From positions 1,072,712-1,085,211 of the forward strand of contig WELB01000017.1 in the NCBI GenBank assembly GCA_009602725.1: a DNA stretch of 12,500 bases. Direction: 5' to 3'. The position numbers were made by a program, and so were the translations under genes. The DNA comes from Spirogloea muscicola. Its lineage: Eukaryota > Streptophyta > Zygnematophyceae > Spirogloeales > Spirogloeaceae. Below, one piece after another: positions 1 through 4,667 of this stretch; position 1 is the stretch's first letter; each line of letters begins with the position of its first letter. A model generated the notes under the pieces. That model searched no databases. It was not told the DNA's origin and saw only the letters and a list, made by a program, of their open reading frames with translations.

Positions 1-180
1 TTCTGGTCCAGTGGGGCATCTCAGCATGTGAGTGGCGAGCACAGCACCCTCTGCACGGAAGCCGCACTCGCACTGGCGCACCCCAATCAGGCAATTAGGT
101 GGGAGGCCGAGGAAGAGTTGAAGCGATGTCCGAAAGGCCTCGGAGCTGATGCTGAAGGCATTGGCGACGGGGGGAGAGGT
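1..180 (-). pseudogene. LINE C-terminal zinc-finger fragment (left-edge copy)
   Basis: Read on the minus strand, this stretch is open and gives NAFSISSEAFRTSLQ, then LFLGLPP, then the finger QCECGFRAEG...THMLRC. The Cys-x-Cys...His-x3-Cys spacing and the preceding LGLPP resemble the zinc knuckle that follows the reverse transcriptase in many LINE polyproteins. The same block recurs in degraded form in the LINE copy at 500-1745 (minus), where LCLGLPP and QCACTFHTEG...VLRC can be read and the His is replaced. The fragment runs off the left edge, so its true extent is unknown. It is called a remnant because the sequence past it switches to short repeats with no continuing coding frame. Confidence 0.6.
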
Positions 181-318
181 GAAGAAGGCGCGCAGGGCGC
201 TTGAAATGAAATGAAAGAGAGGAGAGGAGAAAGTCTGCAGATGCGGATAAGTTGAGAGCGGCTGTAAAATGGGAGAAGGCGCGCGGGGCGCATGAAATGA
301 AAAGGAGGCCAATTCAAG
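181..318 (+). repeat. Two copies of a GGCGCGCGGGGCGCATGAAATG repeat, truncated pieces
   Basis: Two copies of the same GC-rich motif occur at 181-215 and 271-318. Their shared core is a GAAGGCGCGC stretch followed by GGGCGC and TGAAATGAAA. A third copy lies at 11136-11183 in the right flank, where the match extends through GGAGGCCAATTCAAGC. No coding potential is evident. In both flanks the repeat is next to a hairpin-tail copy (319-369 and 11113-11135), so it may be part of a longer composite repeat. Confidence 0.6.
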
Positions 319-369
319 CAAAAAGCTCGCCCATAGAAGAGGGGCTGGCACCTAAACCCAAAAAAAGGG
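319..369 (-). mobile_element. LINE 3'-tail hairpin repeat, degenerate copy
   Basis: The plus strand reads AGCTCGCCCATAGAAG, then GGGGCTGGCA, then a degenerate ACCTAAACCCAAAAAAAGGG. This is the complement of the hairpin-tail family (sense strand minus). The right arm of the hairpin is mutated, so the palindrome is broken in this copy. No clear target duplication was found. Confidence 0.6.
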
Positions 370-380
370 AAGAAAGGATA

Positions 381-479
381 GAGAAAGCGCGGCCGATTGA
401 CTGGTGGCTGGGAAAGGCCAGCCCAAAGGAATGGACAAGGGCGGTCGCTGGGAGAGGCCAGCCCAGTAAAAAGAACGAG
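381..479 (-). mobile_element. Type-2 hairpin-tail repeat plus a second partial copy
   Basis: 381-440 reads AAAGCGCGGCCGATTGACTG, then GGCTGGGAAAGGCCAGCC, then CAAAGGAATGGACAAGG. It matches copies at 2280-2341 (plus) and 10947-11014 (complement). It has the same architecture as the main hairpin family, a GGCTGG/CCAGCC stem followed by AAAGAATGGAC on this strand, but a different outer half, so it is treated as a second subfamily. 443-479 is a partial second copy (CGCTGGGAGAGGCCAGCCC). Seen from the LINE remnant at 500-1745 (minus), these lie about 250 bases downstream of the degenerate stop, where a 3' tail would be. Confidence 0.65.
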
Positions 480-850
480 TAAATGAAGAAGCTAAAAGCT
501 AGCCAGGCGCATACAGAGGTTGTTCACGTTTGTATTTGCGGGGGAGCCACAGGCTAGGCAAACACAGCGTTCCTTCTTCCTTCTTGGTACCCCCGTGTCT
601 GCAATAGGAAATCAGTTGAGCTGAGGGAACTGGAGTGTGTTCGATTGATGGAGGGCCTGAGTGGCCAAGTACGAAGGCAAGTACACAGACAGTGTACATC
701 ACCTGCTGCTAAGCTGACCCGCTCAGTAACTACTAGTCAGCACATAGGGCCGCTAACAGAAAGAAAAGGCTCGCTAAGTGATGTCCAAGCATAACAGATG
801 GGAATTGACAAGCCCTTGAGCCACCAGCTAAAGCTTAACCAGCTTTCTGG

Positions 851-876
851 TCTATTCTCTATGGGCGCGCAAAAAT
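851..876 (+). mobile_element. 26-bp hairpin-tail insertion with 7-bp target duplication
   Basis: The insert TCTATTCTCTATGGGCG... is the 3' half of the tail family and lacks the hairpin. It is flanked by perfect direct repeats TTTCTGG at 844-850 and 877-883. The related opposite-strand copy has a single uninterrupted site (TCAGAAA at 3568-3574). Its 3' end is A-rich here (GCGCAAAAAT) rather than GAGCACTTT. Confidence 0.65.
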
Positions 877-916
877 TTTCTGGTGCAAAGCATGAGCCTG
901 AGCTCGCTGCAGATAG

Positions 917-952
917 TAAGAAGTGCTCGCCCGTAGAGAAGAGGGCTGGCAG
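917..952 (-). mobile_element. 36-bp 5'-truncated hairpin-tail insertion
   Basis: On the sense (minus) strand it reads CTGCCAGCCC...ACGGGCGAGCACTTCTTA. It therefore starts inside the right arm of the hairpin and keeps the 3' end. It splits the LINE motif between RRVSA and LQRAQAHALHQK, adding 12 codons. The direct repeats flanking it are only TAG (914-916 and 953-955). The equivalent uninterrupted site in the sister copy is 3535-3537. The insertion itself is well supported, but the 3-bp duplication could be chance. Confidence 0.65.
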
Positions 953-1604
953 TAGGCTGATACACGACGTTGCGAGAACAACAAATAGGCTGCCGGCAGG
1001 ACCAACTCGGCGAGAAATATATCCTCACGTCGTGCATATCCCAAACTTACAATCTTCTCAAGTAGGGTATGAAACGAGGACCCATGCAGCCAAAAGTGTC
1101 AGTTGTGGCTGGTAGGAGGTGACCGTTATTGGGGTAGTCCAAGTAATGCTGCAGCTTTCTTTGCTCCGCATTCCTCACTGCGCGTCCAGCAATTTGGATT
1201 GATGCTGAACTCTTGTATGCCTCCGACACAATCACATCGATCAAGGCTCGTGGAAGTCCGCCAAATTGTACACCCACATTGTTTAGGATGCAACGGTGAT
1301 GGTGTCCCTGAGCGTCCGTGGTAATGGGCAATGATGTTGTTCACCTCCACAATAGCGCAGTAGCCGATGTTACCCATCAGGTCCACCAGGGCATCCCGGA
1401 GTAAATTGTGGACGCCCACCACTTCAAGGCCATCGGACATCGCAGCACACGCATAGCGAGGTCTTCGCCCTCCGTGTGAAAGGTGCACGCACACTGACAG
1501 ACTCCGATCAGTAGGTGGGGGGCAGGCCAAGGCACAGTTGGAGGAGTGTGCACTAGGCGTTGGGGCTGACGTTAAGGCGTTTTGGGTGGCATGGGTACTG
1601 CAAG

Positions 1605-1697
1605 AAGGTGCTCGCCTATTGAGAAGAGGGGCTGGCAAAGCCAACCCAAAAAGAATGGACAATGTTCAAAGCCAAAGAAAGAGGTGCTGGAAAAGGC
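1605..1697 (-). mobile_element. 93-bp hairpin-tail insertion with perfect 8-bp target duplication
   Basis: This is the longest isolated copy. On the sense (minus) strand it starts with GCCTTTTCCAGCACCTCTTT, continues through TTTGGCTTTGAACATTGTCC, ATTCTTTTTGGG and the hairpin (one mutated arm base), and ends AGGCGAGCACCTT. Perfect direct repeats ACTGCAAG flank it at 1597-1604 and 1698-1705. It interrupts LINE copy A just upstream of the zinc-finger block. It shows that the mobile unit reaches at least 45 bases upstream of the hairpin. The same upstream segment follows tail copies at about 11480-11535. Confidence 0.7.
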
Positions 1698-1849
1698 ACT
1701 GCAAGGCGCAACCGGCTCGGTGGTGCAAAGCAAGCGCTGGAGGGACAGGGAGACGCATTTGGTACCAAGACACAGGACCCAAAAAGCACCGAGCCTCCAG
1801 GAGATTCTGCAGCCTGTTCACCACGCAGTGGGAAGTGTAGAGCCGAGCA

Positions 1850-2005
1850 GGCGCGGTGAGCCGGCTGACTTCAACGCCGCTGGCTCGTGGGCCCAAGTCT
1901 GCCGTATGAGATTGTTGGTCTCCCTTCAGCGGTCCATGGCCCAAGCCTTGCATCTGCGTGATGGCAGTGCTCTCGCTGCGGCCTCCTGCTTTGGTGAGGG
2001 GGATA
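1850..2005 (+). pseudogene. LINE C-terminal fragment, copy B
   Basis: A plus-strand open stretch gives GEPADFNAAGSWAQVCRMRL, then LVSLQRSMAQALHLRDGSAL. This matches copy C (GEPVDFPAAESLAQV, AISLQRSMAPALHLRA) and copy D (SLAQVFRMRLSVSLQRS). Upstream (about 1815-1850) a trace of the block ACGCAGTGGGA...GCCGAGCAG can be recognised from copy E. The fragment covers only the last part of the domain and has no stop or tail of its own. Confidence 0.6.
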
Positions 2006-2025
2006 GTTTTGGTCGCCTGCGCCGC

Positions 2026-2295
2026 TCGGGCTAAAGATCTGAAATATGCTGATCATCCGCTAGAAGACGAGTACTTCCCGCTGGCTATTGACACCCATGG
2101 GGCGCTGGGCGCTCGGTGGCTCGAGCTGCTCAACCAGCTCGCCCGCCACGCCATCGCCCGCCGCTTTCATGGGGAGCCGGTGGACTTCCCTGCAGCCGAG
2201 TCGCTCGCGCAGGTGTAGCATGCGCGTGGCAATCTCGCTGCAGAGGTCAATGGCCCCCGCGCTGCACCTGCGTGCCGACAGAAAGAAAGCGCGGC
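2026..2295 (+). pseudogene. LINE C-terminal fragment, copy C (one frameshift)
   Basis: The plus frame gives AKDLKYADHPLEDEYFPLAI, DTHGALGARWLELLNQLARH and GEPVDFPAAESLAQV up to a stop at 2216-2218. The motif then continues in another frame as SMRVAISLQRSMAPALHLRA. Comparison with copy B suggests loss of 2 bases at the stop. The order (KYA..., PLAIDTHGALG, then SLQR...ALH) is the same as AIDTFGCLGPRF...CLQRAQAHALHQ in copy E, so this is a related but more divergent family member. It ends where the type-2 repeat at 2280 begins. Confidence 0.65.
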
Positions 2296-2342
2296 CACAT
2301 TAACTGGTGGCTGGGAGAGGCCAGCCCCAAGGAATGCACAAG
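2280..2342 (-). mobile_element. Type-2 hairpin-tail repeat
   Basis: The plus strand reads GAAAGAAAGCGCGGCCACAT, TAACTGGTGGCTGGGAGAGG, CCAGCCCC, AAGGAATGCACAAG. It matches the copies at 381-440 and 10947-11014. It directly follows the LQR...ALHLRA block of copy C. A main-type copy (2343-2402) is inserted exactly at its end. Confidence 0.65.
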
Positions 2343-2402
2343 AAGAAAGTGCTCGCCCACTGAAAATAGGGGCTGGAGAAGCCAGCCCAAAAAAGAATTA
2401 AC
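2343..2402 (-). mobile_element. 60-bp hairpin-tail insertion with 9-bp imperfect target duplication
   Basis: This is a full hairpin copy. The plus strand reads AAGAAAGTGCTCGCCCACTG, AAAATAGGGGCTGGAGAAG, CCAGCCCAAAAAAGAATTAAC. The flanking direct repeats are ATGCACAAG (2334-2342) and ATGCATAAG (2403-2411), 8 of 9 identical. The insertion site is the end of a type-2 copy, so one tail element has landed beside or in another. Confidence 0.6.
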
Positions 2403-2462
2403 ATGCATAAGGTCTGAAGGAGCCGGAGTGCTGAGGACTAAGACATCAGCAAGGGAAGGAAG

Positions 2463-2490
2463 ATGAGCTCGCCCATAGAAGAGCTCGCCC
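2463..2490 (-). repeat. Partial hairpin-tail repeat
   Basis: GAGCTCGCCCATAGAAGAGC followed by TCGCCC is the outer part of the tail family, with the GCTCGCCC motif doubled. There is no hairpin and no clear target duplication. Confidence 0.5.
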
Positions 2491-2560
2491 AGGGAACGCT
2501 CAGTAACCTCTCGTCAAAAGATGCAAGTCGGAATTGCTTGCCGGCAGAGCCCTCGCTGCT

Positions 2561-2624
2561 CCGTTCATTCTTGTTTGGGCTGGCTTTTCCAGCCCCTATC
2601 CTCGACGGGCGAGCACTTACTCTT
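2561..2624 (+). mobile_element. 64-bp hairpin-tail insertion with 8-bp target duplication and empty site in window
   Basis: The sense strand is plus: CCGTTCATTCTTGTTTGGGC, TGGCTTTTCCAGCCCC, TATCCTCGACGGGCGAGCAC, TTACTCTT. Perfect direct repeats TCGCTGCT flank it at 2553-2560 and 2625-2632. The surrounding sequence (GCCGGCAGAGCCC before, GCCTCTGGCTCTGGC after) occurs uninterrupted on the minus strand at about 11745-11785, with a single target copy at 11764-11771 (one base different). This is the cleanest filled/empty pair in the window. Confidence 0.75.
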
Positions 2625-2659
2625 TCGCTGCTGCCTCTGGCTCTGGCTAGAGGACCCAC

Positions 2660-2856
2660 TTCCAGGAGCCTAGCTTCTCTAATCTGCGGCTGCTTAGCAG
2701 GGATTACTGAGTGATCGTAGCTACTTTTGTCTTTTTGTGTTTGTTTTTCTTAGCGCTTCCAGGAGCCTAGCGTCTCTGACCTAAAGCTGCTTAGCAGGGG
2801 GTTACTGAGTGATCCATAGCTGCTTTGTTTCGTTGTGTGCTGTTTTTCTTAGCGCT
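2660..2856 (+). repeat. Tandem pair of about 97-bp LINE 3'-end units
   Basis: The unit TTCCAGGAGCCTAG...CTGCTTAGCAGGG...TTACTGAGTGATC...GTTTTTCTTAGCGC occurs at 2660-2756 and again at 2757-2854. The second is followed by CTTCCCCTGGCCCCC. The TTACTGAG matches the stop context of the LINE C-terminus (GGTTACTGAG at 3667-3676), so each unit looks like the last codons plus the start of the 3' untranslated region. The same segment appears once at 3945-4070 and, on the minus strand, at about 11620-11740. Confidence 0.7.
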
Positions 2857-2884
2857 TCCCCTGGCCCCCTTCTCGTCCTTTTCT

Positions 2885-2925
2885 AATTCTTTTTGGGGCT
2901 GGCTTTTCCGGCCGGCTCCCTGGCC
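2885..2925 (+). repeat. Partial hairpin-tail copy between LINE fragments
   Basis: ATTCTTTTTGGGGCTGGCTT followed by TTCCGGCCGG is the 5' half of the tail (sense plus) and runs straight into the coding block of copy D. The rest of the tail is missing. Confidence 0.5.
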
Positions 2926-3090
2926 CAGGTCTTCCGGATGCGGCTCTCCGTGTCGCTTCAACGCTCCCTCGCTCATGCCGTCCACTCGCGCGCGGGCCGT
3001 GCCCTTGTTGCTGCTTCCGAGTCTCGTCTGCCTACATCTTTTCCAGCTTCGAGCTACTCTGACCTGATGTTGCTCACCCGCGGGTATTGA
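2926..3090 (+). pseudogene. LINE C-terminal fragment, copy D, with natural stop
   Basis: The plus frame gives SLAQVFRMRLSVSLQRSLAH, AVHSRAGRALVAASE and ends SDLMLLTRGY followed by TGA at 3088-3090. The last ten residues are nearly those of copy E (SDLYVLTRGY), which supports this as the true C-terminus of the LINE polyprotein. The sequence upstream of 2926 is tail repeat, so only about 55 residues remain. Confidence 0.65.
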
Positions 3091-3124
3091 GCTTCCTGTG
3101 CTTTCGTCATGTCTAGTTGTCTAG

Positions 3125-3673
3125 ATGCCTAGCACCATTGTGGAAGTAAGCAATGTAATGCCCATCACCACGGATTCCCAGGGTCGCCATCACCGTCGCA
3201 CCCTGGACATTATGGGTGTACAACCTGGCGGAGGCCCACGAGCCTTGGTGGATGTGGTGGTGACCGAGGCATACAAGAGTTCCGCTTCCACACACATTGC
3301 TGGCCACGCAGTGGGAGGTGCCGAGCAGAGAAAGCTCCGACACTACTCTGACTACCCCCGCAGCGACCACCTTCTCCCGGCCGCAATCGACACTTTCGGC
3401 TGCTTGGGTCCTCGCTTCCATACCCTACTTGAGAACATAGCGAGTCTCGGATATGCACTAGGCGAGGATATGCTTCCAGCCCAGATGGGTATGCCGGCTG
3501 CCTATTTGTCATTTTTGCGACGTCGAGTGTCAGCTTGTCTGCAGCGAGCTCAGGCTCATGCGTTGCATCAGAAAGCTGGTCGAGCCTTGGCTGGTAGTTC
3601 AAGAGCTTGTCGATTGCCATCCGGTATTCGAGCATCATTTAGCGACCTCTATGTGCTGACTCGTGGTTACTGA
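3125..3673 (+). pseudogene. LINE polyprotein C-terminal domain, copy E (best-preserved piece)
   Basis: This is an open frame of 182 residues ending TGA at 3671-3673, with no internal break. Readable blocks are VEVSNVMPITTDSQGRHH, GGGPRALVDVVVTEAYKSSA, VGGAEQRKLRHYSDYP, IDTFGCLGPRF, RRRVSACLQRAQAHALHQKA and the end SDLYVLTRGY. The Asp/Glu-containing VDVVVTEAY strand and the later LQRAQ...ALH helix resemble the nuclease-like region found after the zinc finger in several LINE groups; that family assignment is by memory of the pattern. There is no reverse transcriptase upstream, so the piece is a 5'-truncated remnant despite the open frame. It serves as the empty-site reference for two insertions in copy A. 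Confidence 0.7.
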
Positions 3674-3945
3674 GCGGGTCAGCTTAGCAGCAGGTGACGT
3701 GCATTTGTCAATGTGCTTGCCTTTGTACTTGGCCACACATGGCCTCCCCATCTCTCTATACACACGTTCGCCCCTAGCTGTGTGGTTCCCTTCTTTTCGG
3801 CACCTATTGTAGCTCTTTGGATTTTGTCCATTCTTTTTTGGCTGGCTTCTGCCAGCCCCTGTCTTCTATGGGCGAGCTCATTCTTTTCCAGCCCCTATTC
3901 TCAATGGGCGAGCACTTTCTTCTTTCTTCTTCCCTGCAGTTAGTC
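3674..3945 (+). mobile_element. LINE 3' untranslated region ending in two hairpin tails
   Basis: After the stop, GCGGGTCAGCTTAGCAGCAG through about 3745 matches the complement of 650-720 (copy A). A tail follows at 3826-3878 with TTGTCCATTC, a hairpin with an imperfect right arm (GGCTGGCTTCTGCCAGCCCC) and CTATGGGCGAGC. A second, 5'-truncated tail (CCAGCCCCTATTCTCAATGG, GCGAGCACTTTC) lies at 3888-3925. The stop-to-tail distance of about 150 bases is the main evidence that the hairpin belongs to the LINE 3' end. Confidence 0.65.
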
Positions 3946-4140
3946 TGTCGGATTTGAGGCTCCTCACTCGTAACTACTGAGTGATCCATCCTCCCCCCGT
4001 TCTGGTTACTGAGTAATTCGTAGCTGCTCTGTTTCTGTTTCTTAGCGCTTCCCCTGGCCCCCTTCTCGTACTCTGTTCATTCTTTTACGGGCTGGTTTTC
4101 CAGCCCCTATTCTCAATGGGCGAGCACTTTCTCTGACTTA
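3945..4140 (+). mobile_element. LINE 3' end with hairpin tail (55-bp tail, possible 5-bp duplication)
   Basis: A degenerate C-terminus with CTACTGAGTGATC is followed by TTCTTAGCGCTTCCCCTGGC, CCCCTTCTCGTACTCTG and the tail at 4076-4130 (TTCATTCTTTTACGGGCTGG, TTTTCCAGCCCC, TATTCTCAATGGGCGAGCAC). CTCTG flanks the tail at 4071-4075 and 4131-4135. The complement of the same segment, including the ACTCTG/CCATTC junction, is present at about 11570-11700. The junction is therefore older than both copies, and the 5-bp repeat may not be a fresh target duplication. Confidence 0.6.
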
Positions 4141-4189
4141 GCTTCTTCAGGCCCCTTCGTGGCTGCTAAGCGCTTTTGGCCCCTTCAAA

Positions 4190-4250
4190 CCTGTCAATTC
4201 TCTTCGGGCTGGCTTCTTTTCACAGCCCTTGCCCCCCATTGGGAGTGCCA
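4190..4250 (+). repeat. Divergent hairpin-tail repeat
   Basis: CAATTCTCTTCGGGCTGGCT followed by a CACAGCCC half-arm and CCCCATTGGGAGTGCCACTT keeps the order of the tail family but with many changes. It is probably an old copy. Confidence 0.45.
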
Positions 4251-4256
4251 CTTCTC

Positions 4257-4465
4257 TTGCCAGGCAGACAGGGCGCTTTCAGTGCCCCCGTATCAGCTGT
4301 AGGAAGCCAGACGAGCTGAAAAAGAAAGCGGCTGCTGATATGAAAGAATCGGCTGTGAAATGCCAGCCAGATGCATACAGGTGTTCATGACGGAGCCAAA
4401 GGCTAGGCAGACAGGGCGCCCTCAATACCCCCGTGTCAGCAGTAGGAAGTCAGATGAGCTGAGGG
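4257..4465 (-). repeat. Two copies of a LINE 3'-untranslated segment
   Basis: 4257-4320 and 4363-4465 share CAGGCAGACAGGGCGC, then CCCCCGTRTCAGC and GTAGGAAG...CAGA..AGCTGA. The longer one also matches 500-635 (GCATACAG...GTTCA, GGCTAGGCAAACA, ACCCCCGTGTCTGC, AATCAGTTGAGCTGAGG). 500-635 is the 3' untranslated part of LINE copy A, so the sense strand here should be minus. These are the last repeats before the kinase gene. Confidence 0.55.
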
Positions 4466-4469
4466 GCTG

Positions 4470-4667
4470 AGGGGGGAGAGTGCGCGCGAGGAGTCAGCTC
4501 CTGCTGGTCTGCCGCCGTCCCTGCCCTCGCCGCCGCCATCGCCGTCGCCGCCGCCGCCTGAGCCCGCGGCGAAGCGGCAGTGGACCGCGGCGTTGCGGGG
4601 CTCAGCGCAGGGCCGTCCTGGCAGCCCTGCTGCGCGGCGGCGCTGGGCTTGCTTGTCGCTGTCCTCG
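4470..4667 (+). promoter_or_regulatory. GC-rich upstream/leader region of the kinase gene
   Basis: The base composition jumps to very GC-rich with GCCGCCATCGCCGTCGCCGC-type runs ending at the ATG at 4668 (context TCCTCGATGGCG). No TATA box or other defined element is seen. Position between the last repeat and the first codon suggests promoter plus 5' leader. Open frames on both strands here are treated as by-products of the GC content. Confidence 0.45.

Larger units (their letters stand above)
500..1745 (-). pseudogene. LINE C-terminal remnant, copy A (frameshifted, three nested insertions)
   Basis: Reading down the minus strand, pieces of one polyprotein appear in changing frames. First comes a zinc-finger region (about 1440-1560) with LCLGLPP and a Cys-rich segment. 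Next is VGVHNLLRDALVDLMG (about 1350-1400). A frameshift follows near 1335, then MPITTDAQGHHHRC, ALIDVIVSEAYKSSAS, AEQRKLQHYLDYP and TDTFGCMGPRF down to a stop near 1047. After another frameshift comes RREDIFLAEL...RRVSA and then LQRAQAHALHQK (about 860-1044). About 715-760 is a degenerate LYVLTRGY-stop. From there to 500 is the 3' untranslated part. It is closely similar over about 650-1340 to the intact copy at 3125-3745 on the opposite strand. Hairpin-tail insertions at 851-876, 917-952 and 1605-1697 interrupt it. Assignment to a LINE rests on motif order and on the YADD fragment of the right flank; no full-length element is present. Confidence 0.7.

Noticed and set aside
1-4470. Possibility of a CRISPR-like array because of many short palindromic repeats
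   Set aside because: The copies are irregularly spaced, lie on both strands, differ in length, and are nested in eukaryotic LINE remnants. No cas-like gene is present.
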